From NCBI GenBank assembly GCA_028698335.1, contig JAQVDP010000011.1, positions 62,001-126,000 on the forward strand: a DNA stretch of 64,000 bases, read 5' to 3'. Position 1 is the stretch's first letter; each line of letters begins with the position of its first letter. This stretch comes from Nevskiales bacterium. Its GTDB lineage: Bacteria > Pseudomonadota > Gammaproteobacteria > Nevskiales > Nevskiaceae. Positions 43,533 to 51,515 of this stretch are shown piece after piece. Both the position numbers and the translations under genes were made by a program. The notes under the pieces were generated by a model. It made no database searches. It was given only the letters and a program-made list of their open reading frames with translations, and was not told where the DNA came from.

Positions 43533-44804
43533 TTACGGTGCCGAAGCGGGCGCGAGAGCGGTCATGCGCTCGATCGCGGCCAGAATGCGGTGATAGTCCG
43601 CGGCGTTGGTCAGCAGTTCGCGTTCGAGTTCGACGGCGGTCTTCTGTGCGTCGATCAGTTCGAGCTGCGAGTAGCGCCCGAGGTCGTAGCCGCGACGCGT
43701 CAGCTGCATGGCCTTGCGTGCCTCGGGCAACAGCGTGTCGTGGACCGCCTCGACCAGGGTCCGGGCATGCTTCAGCTCCTGGTACAGGTCGTACAGCGCG
43801 GCGGTGGTCAGGATCAGTTCGGCATCGCGTTGCACGTCGACCGACTCGCGCCGCGCCTGTGCCGCGGCGATTTCGCCCTGGTTGCGATTGCCCAGCGAAA
43901 GCGGAAACTGCAGTGTCGCGATCAGGGCCTGATCATCGCTGATCTCGAAGCGACGGACACCAGCTCCGACCACCGGGTCGCCGCTGGAACGCGCGCGGGC
44001 CAGCGCGAGTTCGGACTCGCGAAGCTTGCGCTCGAGATCGAAGCGGGCGAAGTCGGGGCTGCGGCGCAGCCGCTGCTCCAGCGCGTCGAATGCCGCCACC
44101 GGCGGCAGCGCGAGCAGATCGGCTTCTGCGGAGTCGAAGTGCGCGGTACTCGCGCCCCATTGGCTGGCGAGCCAGCGGCGCTGCGTATCGAGCAGATGCT
44201 CGTAGTGCTCCACCTCCAGTTTCGCGCGCTCCAGTGCGATCGAGGCGCGGTAGGCCTCAAGCTCGCTGGCGGCGCCGGCGTTGACGCGGCGGCGCGCGCT
44301 TGCGGCGAGCTGCTCCGCAAGCTCGACGCCGCGTTCGGCGAGCGCCAGCTGCTGCTGGGATTCGACGACGTCGATGAAGCGGCGGGTCGTCTGGCTCATC
44401 ACGTCCAGGCGCATCAGCTCGAAGTCGGCGTCGATCCGGACAATGCCATCGCGCGCCACCGCGATGCGGGCGTCGCGCTTGGCGCTGCGCTCCAGGACGA
44501 AGCCGAGTCGCAACGTGGTTTCGAGCTCGTCCACGCCGTTGTGTGCGCCGGTCCCGGCGAAGTTTTCGAACTCTACGCCGAGCTCCGGGCGCGGGCGCAG
44601 CCGCGCCTGTATCGCCTGGGCTTCGGCGATGCGGCGATCCAGCGGATAGCGGGCCAGATCCGGGTGGGCTTCCAGAGCTGCGGCAAGGGCCTGTTGCAGC
44701 GACAGGGCACCGGACGGGTCCGGCGATGCGGCCTGGGCCACGCCGCCGAGCAGGCAGGCGCAGGCCGTGACGGCAAGGCCGAATGGGCGAAGAAGGAATG
44801 ACAT
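43533..44804 (-). CDS. czcC: TolC-family outer membrane channel, CzcC-like
   Basis: 423 residues. Signal peptide (ending near AQAASP), then two internal repeats of long helices and strands as in OEP/TolC proteins (SGALSLQQALAAALEAHPDLA; RRGYDLGRYSQLELIDAQKT). It forms the trimeric exit duct for the metal efflux pump. The start at 44804 (ATG) is preferred over a GTG 10 codons upstream because it opens the signal peptide. Twelve bases separate it from czcB, so czcCBA are one operon. Confidence 0.85.
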   Translation of the reverse strand: MSFLLRPFGLAVTACACLLGGVAQAASPDPSGALSLQQALAAALEAHPDLARYPLDRRIAEAQAIQARLRPRPELGVEFENFAGTGAHNGVDELETTLRLGFVLERSAKRDARIAVARDGIVRIDADFELMRLDVMSQTTRRFIDVVESQQQLALAERGVELAEQLAASARRRVNAGAASELEAYRASIALERAKLEVEHYEHLLDTQRRWLASQWGASTAHFDSAEADLLALPPVAAFDALEQRLRRSPDFARFDLERKLRESELALARARSSGDPVVGAGVRRFEISDDQALIATLQFPLSLGNRNQGEIAAAQARRESVDVQRDAELILTTAALYDLYQELKHARTLVEAVHDTLLPEARKAMQLTRRGYDLGRYSQLELIDAQKTAVELERELLTNAADYHRILAAIERMTALAPASAP

Positions 44805-44911
44805 TGAGGCTCTCGTCTGCGAACGAACGGACACGACCTCGAAGCGCGTGTCATCGCGCCGGGTCGGCGGCGGCGACCCCGCGGAAGCGGGAGTGCCGGG
44901 AACGGTTCAGA

Positions 44912-45316
44912 TCAGAGCGGTGGGGCGCGCAGTGGCGGCAGTACGCTGGCGCGCCAGGGCAGGGTTGAACGTGGGGGCTGCGGCCAGGAATGGATGCGCC
45001 GGAGGTCTGGCATCTGCGCCAGGGTCCATGCGAACAGCAACGGCGCCATCGCGAGCGCGCGCGTCAGCGATTGCGCGGCGCACTCGCTGCAGGGGCGGCC
45101 ATCGGCCCCGGTCACCGGACTTTCGTGTTCGGGCACCTCGCCCGGGTGCGGCGTCGATGCGTCGGCCAGATAGCTGGTAGTCAGCGCGGTCTGAGTGTCC
45201 TGATCGGAGGCAGCGATGTCGGTATGCCAGTGCAGCCCGACCGTGCGCGTGAGCAACAGCGCGCTGGCCAGAAACGCCAGCAGCAATCCGTCCAGCAGGG
45301 CGCGTTGCATGCTCAT
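44912..45316 (-). CDS. Small His/Cys-containing membrane protein before czcC
   Basis: About 134 residues. One hydrophobic N-terminal segment (LLDGLLLAFLASALLLT) and a second further on (ALAMAPLLFAWTLAQM), with LHWHTDIAASDQD and a CSECAAQ motif between them. It resembles small membrane or periplasmic proteins (DUF2946-like) found at the head of metal-efflux operons, but I cannot assign a family firmly. Metal binding by the His/Cys residues is an inference. ATGs at 45325, 45316 and 45310 are all possible starts. It lies in the same direction as czcCBA, 107 bases upstream. Confidence 0.55.
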   Translation of the reverse strand: MSMQRALLDGLLLAFLASALLLTRTVGLHWHTDIAASDQDTQTALTTSYLADASTPHPGEVPEHESPVTGADGRPCSECAAQSLTRALAMAPLLFAWTLAQMPDLRRIHSWPQPPRSTLPWRASVLPPLRAPPL

Positions 45317-45366
45317 GGCGGCCATTCTACGCAGCACAGGTCAACGGAACATAAATGCGGAGTCGA

Positions 45367-46173
45367 TCAGGACATCGCAGTGGTGATCGGATTCTCGGCG
45401 TTACGCTGTCGCCGTGCCTGGGCGTCGAGTTCCTGCTGATGCTGCGCGACCGCACCTTTGAGCTGCTGCAGGTTTTCCTTGAGCATGTCGGCCACCAGTG
45501 CATCGGTGCGCGGGTCGCGCAGGGTCTGTTCGACGATCCGCAGTCCGGCGTCGATCACGGTTTCGACGATGTCGGTGTAGAACGGAAGCCGCGCCAGACG
45601 ACCGGCCTTCGGATCCTCGCGCAGCTTCTCCTGGATCATGTCACGCAATTCGAACTGGTGTTCCTCCAGCGCTCTGGAGATGTTGCGGGTATAGGTGCCC
45701 TTGGCGAGGACGTTGGCCACTTCATCGAGGACCGCGACGGTGACCGCGCCGCTGATCGAGTCGACGATGGTGTCGCGGAAGCGGTTGACCAGCTGGTAGG
45801 TGAAGTCCTCGCCGAACGCGCGGTCGGCGGCATGTCCGAACCGCGACAGCAACACGACGATCCTCAGGATCCGGAACAGCCGGAAGCCGCGGATCGCCGG
45901 GTGTGAGACCGGGATCATGCCGAGCACTTCGTACCAGTTGCGGATCACGAAGTCGCGCTTCCAGCCCGCCGCGCGCCATCGCCACAGGAACTCGGTCGCG
46001 AAGATGCCGCAGATGATGTAGTCGGCAATCAGGATGTCGCGTCGCTCGAGGACGCCGACCGGCCCCCAGGTTTCGTAGGCCAGCAAGCCGATCGAGATCA
46101 GGGCCAGCACCAGCATGATCCAGTCGATCGGCTTGATGCGCTCGAGTGCGAGGAAGAAACGGCGAATGTCCAT
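45367..46173 (-). CDS. Voltage-sensor-like ion transporter lacking a pore
   Basis: 268 residues. The first 130 form four helices (S1 WIMLVLALISIGLLAYETW, S2 ILIADYIICGIFATEFLWRW, S3 WYEVLGMIPV, S4 RGFRLFRILRIVVLLSRF). S4 has Arg at every third position, the mark of a voltage sensor. The remaining 135 residues are soluble, mostly helical, with no pore helix or selectivity filter. It belongs to the ion-transport superfamily, but function is uncertain: it could be a proton pathway, a voltage-responsive switch for its cytosolic domain, or an assembly factor. Inner membrane. Confidence 0.72.
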   Translation of the reverse strand: MDIRRFFLALERIKPIDWIMLVLALISIGLLAYETWGPVGVLERRDILIADYIICGIFATEFLWRWRAAGWKRDFVIRNWYEVLGMIPVSHPAIRGFRLFRILRIVVLLSRFGHAADRAFGEDFTYQLVNRFRDTIVDSISGAVTVAVLDEVANVLAKGTYTRNISRALEEHQFELRDMIQEKLREDPKAGRLARLPFYTDIVETVIDAGLRIVEQTLRDPRTDALVADMLKENLQQLKGAVAQHQQELDAQARRQRNAENPITTAMS

Positions 46174-46215
46174 GCGCCAAGCTTAGCGCGGCTCGCAGGC
46201 TCGGCGAGTTCGGGC

Positions 46216-46593
46216 TCAACCCGTGTGCAGCGGACTCAGCCGGAGACGTTCCGCTTCGGTAAACAGCCGTGAGCGCGTCAGAAAGCGCTTGCCGGTGCCG
46301 TTTTCCAGCGAGAACATCCCGCCGCGGCCGTCGACGACATCAATGATCAGTTGGGTGTGCTGCCAGTATTCGAACTGCGAAGGACTGATGAAGAAGCGGG
46401 CTCCGGCGATCTCGCCGAGCATGATGTCCTGTTCGCCGACGATGAAATCGTCGATCGGATAGCACATCGGCGACGAGCCGTCGCAGCAGCCGCCGGACTG
46501 GTGGAACAGAACTTCGCCGTGAGTCTCGCGCAGTTGCGCGATCAGGGCTTCGGCGGCCGGTGTGGCAAGCACGCGGACTGGGCGGGCATCCAT
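46216..46593 (-). CDS. DUF779 protein (acetaldehyde dehydrogenase-associated)
   Basis: 125 residues. A GAGGAGAA site precedes the start at 46593. The family motif HQSGGCCDGSSPMCYP contains three Cys and suggests metal or redox chemistry; the phrases ARFFISPSQFEYWQHTQLIIDVV and GMFSLENGTGKRFLTRSRLF are typical. DUF779 genes usually sit near NAD aldehyde dehydrogenases of the ExaC type, and here the dehydrogenase is two genes upstream on the same strand. The function is unknown; a helper in enzyme activity or maturation is a guess. Confidence 0.85.
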   Translation of the reverse strand: MDARPVRVLATPAAEALIAQLRETHGEVLFHQSGGCCDGSSPMCYPIDDFIVGEQDIMLGEIAGARFFISPSQFEYWQHTQLIIDVVDGRGGMFSLENGTGKRFLTRSRLFTEAERLRLSPLHTG

Positions 46594-46666
46594 TGGCTTC
46601 TCCTCGTCGTTGCACATGGAGATTCCGGCCTGGCGTTTGCTCGCCAGGCCGGGCAGAGCGGTATGC

Positions 46667-47377
46667 TCAGAGGCTGACGCTGAGTGCGGCAACGATCCGA
46701 TCCTCGAAGTTCTTGCCGAACTCGTGTGCGTCGGTGTCGTGGTAGCGCAGATCGAGTACCACGTGCTCGGCCGCAACGTAGCTGATCCCGACGTTCCAGG
46801 TCGCGTAGTCACTGCCGCCGCTGACGCTCTGCTGGCCGTAGACGCCGCCGATTGACCATCGCGGATTGATCGCGTACTTGGTATTGAGTTCGGCGTAGGT
46901 GCCGCTGTCGCCGCTGCCGAAGTAGTCAGTGGTATACATCAGTGCGGCGCCGACTGAGACCGCATCGAAGCCGCGTCCCGCTGCGAGCTTGTACTCAATC
47001 GTGTCGATGTCGACGCCGGAGGGTTGGTTGCGGTAGCCGTAGCGTACGACCCCCAGATCGAGTTGCCATGCACCGAATGTCGGTCGCCAACCGGCGTAGA
47101 GATCGTATTCCAGATCGATGTCGTTGCCGAAATCGACATTCTCGGCGCCAGCGCCGGCGTAGAACGCATCCTTGCTCAGATTGATCGAGCCGAACACGAA
47201 CGGATCGCCATTGGTCTGGCTGACGCCGCGAAAGACATAGTCGGTTGCGCCGCCCACGGTATAGGACAGATGGGTTTCCGCCCACGCCGAAGGTGCCGAA
47301 ACAGCCAGCGCAGCCAGCATCAGGGCGCCGACGAGTTCGCCGCGCTGGAAACTGGATGCGTGATGCGTTGTTGTCAT
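46667..47377 (-). CDS. TorF-family (TIGR02001) outer membrane porin
   Basis: 236 residues. Signal peptide ending near SAWAE, followed by a beta-barrel that starts HLSYTVGGATDYVFRGVSQT, the characteristic beginning of TIGR02001/TorF porins, and ends with an outer-membrane strand (IVAALSVSL). It is between the aldehyde dehydrogenase and DUF779 genes, so it may bring a short alcohol, aldehyde or other small solute across the outer membrane. Ribosome site AGGGG. Whether it is co-transcribed with the dehydrogenase through the hairpin between them is not certain. Confidence 0.8.
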   Translation of the reverse strand: MTTTHHASSFQRGELVGALMLAALAVSAPSAWAETHLSYTVGGATDYVFRGVSQTNGDPFVFGSINLSKDAFYAGAGAENVDFGNDIDLEYDLYAGWRPTFGAWQLDLGVVRYGYRNQPSGVDIDTIEYKLAAGRGFDAVSVGAALMYTTDYFGSGDSGTYAELNTKYAINPRWSIGGVYGQQSVSGGSDYATWNVGISYVAAEHVVLDLRYHDTDAHEFGKNFEDRIVAALSVSL

Positions 47378-47531
47378 GTTGAGATCCCCTGTTGTGATGT
47401 TGCGAATGCGGCGTCGTCGGCGACTCCGCGGATACACCCGCCCGTTGCGCGCGCCCGAGGCGCGCACCCGCGTGAGTGCATTGACGGCCTTTGCCCTGCC
47501 TCCAGGCATGGGCCGAAATTTTTTGAGAAGA

Positions 47532-47563
47532 GGCGGCGCCGGAGCCGATGGCCGGACGCCGCC
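47532..47563 (-). terminator. Possible hairpin between dehydrogenase and porin genes
   Basis: GGCGGCGTCCGG and CCGGCGCCGCC pair with one bulge, 16 bases after the dehydrogenase stop. A run of A follows on the minus strand rather than T, so it may be only a partial stop. Confidence 0.4.
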
Positions 47564-47578
47564 AGCGGGAGGAGAGGC

Positions 47579-49099
47579 TTAGAAGAACCCGAGCTTCTTC
47601 GGGCTGTAGCTGACCAGCATGTTCTTGGTCTGCTGGTAGTGATCGAGCATCATCCGGTGGGTTTCGCGGCCGATGCCGGACTGCTTGTAGCCGCCGAATG
47701 CCGCGTGCGCCGGATAGGCGTGATAGCAGTTGGTCCAGACGCGGCCGGCCTCGATCGCGCGACCGAAGCGGTAGCAGGTGTTGGCGTCGCGGCTCCACAC
47801 GCCTGCGCCGAGGCCGTACAGCGTGTCGTTGGCGATGTGTAGGGCCTCGTCCTCGTCCTTGAAGGTCGTCACCGACACCACCGGGCCGAAGATCTCTTCC
47901 TGGAAGATGCGCATCCTGTTGTGACCACGGAACACCGTCGGCTTGACGTAATAGCCGCCCTCGAGATCGCCGCCCAGATGACTGCGTTCGCCGCCGGTCA
48001 GGACCTCGGCACCTTCCTGTTTGCCGATGTCGATGTAGGACAGGATCTTCTCGAGCTGCTCGCTGGACGCCTGCGCGCCGATCATCGTCGCCGGATCCAG
48101 CGGACTGCCCTGGACGATCGCCTCGACGCGCTTGAGCGCGCGGTCCATGAAACGCTCGTAGATCGACTCGTGGATCAGCGCGCGGCTGGGGCAGGTGCAG
48201 ACCTCGCCCTGATTCAGCGCGAACATCACGAAGCCTTCGATGGCCTTGTCGAAGAAGTCGTCGTCCTCGGCGCAGACATCCTTGAAGAAGATGTTCGGCG
48301 ACTTGCCGCCGAGTTCCAGGGTGACCGGAATCAGGTTCTGGCTGGCGTACTGCATGATCAGGCGGCCGGTCGTGGTTTCACCGGTGAACGCGATCTTGGC
48401 GATGCGGTTGCTCGACGCCAGCGGCTTGCCGGCCTCCAGGCCGAAGCCGTTGACGATGTTCAGTACGCCCGGCGGCAGCAGATCGCCGACCAGTTCGGCC
48501 AGCACCAGGATGCTCGCCGGCGTCTGTTCGGCCGGTTTGAGGACGACGCAGTTGCCGGCGGCCAGCGCCGGCGCCAGCTTCCACGCCGCCATCAGGATCG
48601 GGAAGTTCCACGGAATGATCTGGCCGACGACGCCCAGGGGTTCGTGGAACTGGTAGGCGATGGTGTCGTGATCGATCTCGCCGATCGAGCCTTCCTGCGC
48701 ACGGATGCAGCCGGCGAAATAGCGGAAGTGGTCGATCGCCAGCGGGATATCGGCGGCGGTGGTTTCGCGGATCGGTTTGCCGTTGTCCCAGGTCTCGGCC
48801 GCCGCCAGCAGCGCGAGGTTGGCCTCCATGCGATCGGCGATGCGGTTCAGGATGTTGGCGCGCTCGGCGACGCTGGTGCGTCCCCAGCCGGTCTTGGCCT
48901 GGTGCGCGGCGTCGAGCGCGCGCTCGATGTCGTCCTTGTCGGAGCGCGCGATCTGACATACGACCTGACCGTTGATCGGCGAGACGTTGTCGAAATAGCG
49001 GCCGTTGACCGGTTCAGCCCAGGTCCCGCCGATGTAGTTGTCGTAGCGTGCGGAAAATGGCGACTGGGTCGAAAGTTTCACTGCTTCGGGTTTGTTCAC
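47579..49099 (-). CDS. exaC: NAD-dependent acetaldehyde dehydrogenase, ExaC/AcoD-like
   Basis: 506 residues; GTG start with AGGAGG six bases upstream. It is a full ALDH: NAD-binding motifs [20 protein letters not shown] and [12 protein letters not shown], catalytic Glu in [11 protein letters not shown], catalytic Cys in [11 protein letters not shown] and [13 protein letters not shown]. Length and motifs match the ExaC/AldB/AcoD group that oxidises acetaldehyde in ethanol or acetoin metabolism, with NAD+. A sigma-54 promoter lies 57 bases upstream and the divergent gene encodes an AcoR-type sigma-54 activator, so it is likely induced by its own substrate. Cytosolic. Confidence 0.9.
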   Translation of the reverse strand: MNKPEAVKLSTQSPFSARYDNYIGGTWAEPVNGRYFDNVSPINGQVVCQIARSDKDDIERALDAAHQAKTGWGRTSVAERANILNRIADRMEANLALLAAAETWDNGKPIRETTAADIPLAIDHFRYFAGCIRAQEGSIGEIDHDTIAYQFHEPLGVVGQIIPWNFPILMAAWKLAPALAAGNCVVLKPAEQTPASILVLAELVGDLLPPGVLNIVNGFGLEAGKPLASSNRIAKIAFTGETTTGRLIMQYASQNLIPVTLELGGKSPNIFFKDVCAEDDDFFDKAIEGFVMFALNQGEVCTCPSRALIHESIYERFMDRALKRVEAIVQGSPLDPATMIGAQASSEQLEKILSYIDIGKQEGAEVLTGGERSHLGGDLEGGYYVKPTVFRGHNRMRIFQEEIFGPVVSVTTFKDEDEALHIANDTLYGLGAGVWSRDANTCYRFGRAIEAGRVWTNCYHAYPAHAAFGGYKQSGIGRETHRMMLDHYQQTKNMLVSYSPKKLGFF

Positions 49100-49155
49100 G
49101 GGACTCCTCCTTGTTTGTGTCCGTGCTCCGCCGAGTTGCGGATGACACCCGAGGG

Positions 49156-49171
49156 CGCAGCACCCGTGCCA
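49156..49171 (-). promoter_or_regulatory. Sigma-54 promoter (-24/-12) for the dehydrogenase
   Basis: On the minus strand TGGCACG-GGTG-CTGCG matches the consensus TGGCACG-N4-TTGCA at the invariant GG and GC with correct spacing. It lies 57 bases before the GTG start, giving a leader of about 45 bases. The divergent sigma-54 activator supports it. Confidence 0.8.
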
Positions 49172-49309
49172 ACTTTTCGCCGCCGCCGTCGCCGACGCTC
49201 ATGGCCCTGATTCGAATGGGATTTTCGCTTTCCTTTGGGGCTGCGCCGAAGGTCGTGCTTGCCTGTGCGGCCGCGAGTTGTACAGTGGGGAAACAGTGCG
49301 CGGGACAGG

Positions 49310-49326
49310 TGTCGCAAATTGCGACA
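49310..49326. promoter_or_regulatory. Palindrome, probable activator binding site
   Basis: TGTCGCAA-A-TTGCGACA, perfect 8-base arms, about 140 bases upstream of the sigma-54 promoter and 17 bases before the activator's own ATG. The distance is right for an upstream activating sequence; binding there could also repress the activator gene. Confidence 0.7.
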
Positions 49327-49343
49327 GTTCCGGAGGACGACAC

Positions 49344-51242
49344 ATGACACTCGACAATCATCACCGCAGCGTGCTGGCGGCCCGGCGGCGTTTCTTCGAG
49401 GACGGCCGCACGCCACGCGGACTGGTGCCCGACACGATCCTGCGGTCCTGGATGCGCTGCGCCAGTCAGGGCCTGGAAGCCGCTCGCGGGCCGCGAGTGG
49501 AGATGCTCAGTGCCGCCGAGCTGCGCCGGGCCTGCGAGCGCAATGAACGCCTGCGTCGTCTGTGTCGGCCCGAACTCGAGGCCCTGCACGCGGACGCCCG
49601 CGATACCGGCAGTGTGGTGATCCTGACGGATGCCGACGGCCTCGTGCTGGATACGGTCGGAGATACCGAGTTCGCCGGACGGGCCGCACAGGTCGCGCTG
49701 CGCCCCGGCGTGGCCTGGGGCGAGGCGAGCACCGGCACCAATGCAATCGGCACGGCCCTGGTGGAACGCCGTCCGATGGCGGTCCGCGGCGCCGAGCACT
49801 TCTTCGTGCCGCATCGCATTCTGAGCTGTTATGCCGCGCCGATCCTCGACCCGCAGGGCCAGCTCGCCGGTGCGCTGGACCTGTCGGGCCATGCCGCAAT
49901 TTCACACGTGCATGCCCTCGGGATGGTGCGGTTGGCAGTCGATCAGATCGAGCGGCGGCTGTTCGAGGATCTGTCCCGCGACCACGATGTGGTGCGGGTG
50001 CATCGCGACCCGGCGCTGCTCGGGACCGCGTGCGAAGGCATTCTGGTCTTCGACGATTACCGGCTTGTCGCCGCGAACCGGCACGGGCTCGCCCTGTTCG
50101 GCCTGGAATGGAACGACCTGGGCGGGATCCGCTACAACGAGCTGTTCTCGACCTCGCTTGCGGCGCTGCGGGACGGGGTGAAACCGGTCGGATTGCGCGG
50201 TCAGCGTCTGCATGGGCGGCTCGATGGCGGCCGCGAGCACGGCCGGATCGTGGTGCCGGCCCCGCGCGCGGTCGACAGCGCCGCCACGACCGGCGTGCCG
50301 CTGATTCTGGAGACGGCTCAGAAGCGCCGGCTCGGTCGCGCCGCGCGCATGCTCGACGCCGGGTTGCCGGTGCTGCTCCAGGGGGAGACCGGAGTCGGCA
50401 AGGAAGTGTTCGCGCGGCAACTGCATGCCGCCTGCACGCGCGCCCAGGGCGCGTTCGTGGCAGTCAATTGCGCCGCGCTGCCGGAAAGCCTGATCGAGTC
50501 CGAGTTGTTCGGTTACGAGGACGGCGCCTTCACCGGCGCGCGCCGCAAGGGGGCGCCCGGCCTGCTGCGCCAGGCGGACGGCGGGGTGCTGTTTCTGGAT
50601 GAGATCGGCGACATGCCGCTGCCCTTGCAGTCCCGGTTGCTGCGCGTGCTGCAGGAACAGGAGGTCACGCCACTGGGCGGCGGTCGCGCGGTCCCGGTCG
50701 ACTTCGCAGTGATCTGTGCCACCCATCAGGCGCTCGACGCGGCAGTGGAAGAGGGGCGTTTTCGTTCGGATCTGTACTACCGCGTCGCGCAGTACTGTGT
50801 GGACCTGCCGGCGCTGCGCGAGCATGGCGACCTGTCCGGCCTGATCGACCGGATCTGGCGGATGCTCGATGCGCCGGCGACCCTGTCGGACGCGGTGATG
50901 CGGCGCCTCGCCGAACACGACTGGCCGGGCAACTATCGGGAGTTGCAGGCAGTCCTGCGAACCCTGCGGGTGATTGCCGACGATGGCACGGCGCCGGGAC
51001 TGGACGATCTGCCGCCGCAAATGCTCAGGCGCAAGCCGGCCCCGACGCATTCCACCGTGTCGGCCGCCGATGGCGACCTGCAGGCCATGACCGAGAACGC
51101 GATGCTCGCTGCCCTGCGGGCCTGTGGCGGCAACGTGTCGGCTGCAGCGCGTCGGCTTGGCATCAGTCGCAGCACCTTGTATCGGAATCTCGGCGGCCGC
51201 GCCGCGGCGCCAGGCGGCGACGGCCCTCTGCAGGGGGGCTGA
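49344..51242 (+). CDS. AcoR-type sigma-54-dependent activator
   Basis: 632 residues; ribosome site GGAGG. GAF sensor (about 70-220), a linker PAS-like part, then the AAA+ domain with Walker A GETGVGKE (near 347), the sigma-54 contact loop GAFTGAR (near 394) and DEIGDMPL, and a Fis-type helix-turn-helix at the end (NVSAAARRLGISRSTLYRNL). This is the architecture of AcoR/MimR-type activators that sense alcohols, aldehydes or acetoin. It should drive the divergent dehydrogenase cluster. Confidence 0.9.
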   Translation: MTLDNHHRSVLAARRRFFEDGRTPRGLVPDTILRSWMRCASQGLEAARGPRVEMLSAAELRRACERNERLRRLCRPELEALHADARDTGSVVILTDADGLVLDTVGDTEFAGRAAQVALRPGVAWGEASTGTNAIGTALVERRPMAVRGAEHFFVPHRILSCYAAPILDPQGQLAGALDLSGHAAISHVHALGMVRLAVDQIERRLFEDLSRDHDVVRVHRDPALLGTACEGILVFDDYRLVAANRHGLALFGLEWNDLGGIRYNELFSTSLAALRDGVKPVGLRGQRLHGRLDGGREHGRIVVPAPRAVDSAATTGVPLILETAQKRRLGRAARMLDAGLPVLLQGETGVGKEVFARQLHAACTRAQGAFVAVNCAALPESLIESELFGYEDGAFTGARRKGAPGLLRQADGGVLFLDEIGDMPLPLQSRLLRVLQEQEVTPLGGGRAVPVDFAVICATHQALDAAVEEGRFRSDLYYRVAQYCVDLPALREHGDLSGLIDRIWRMLDAPATLSDAVMRRLAEHDWPGNYRELQAVLRTLRVIADDGTAPGLDDLPPQMLRRKPAPTHSTVSAADGDLQAMTENAMLAALRACGGNVSAAARRLGISRSTLYRNLGGRAAAPGGDGPLQGG

Positions 51243-51515
51243 CGCGATCCGCTTGCATGCGCGCCGTGTCGCCCGTGGCGCGGCGTCATTCGTGTGCGGC
51301 CGAATCCGCAGTCCCCGCGCGGCGTGGTCGTTTGCGGGCGCCGGGGGGGGCGCCTGCCGGTTTCGGGGTGGATCCTGGCCGGCTTCGGGACGGCGATGCG
51401 CCGTCGGTCTAGTAAATTCGCCTCTCTGTCGGGAATCGTCCTCTGGCATGTGGAAAATATCACCGAGTTCCTGTCAGCTATAGACGTACGTGGGTCTGTT
51501 CATCAGAGAGGGTGC

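Noticed and set aside
42513-44801. Open frame antisense to czcB and czcC
   Set aside because: The opposite strand encodes well-marked adaptor and channel proteins in an operon; this frame has no ribosome site or recognisable domain.
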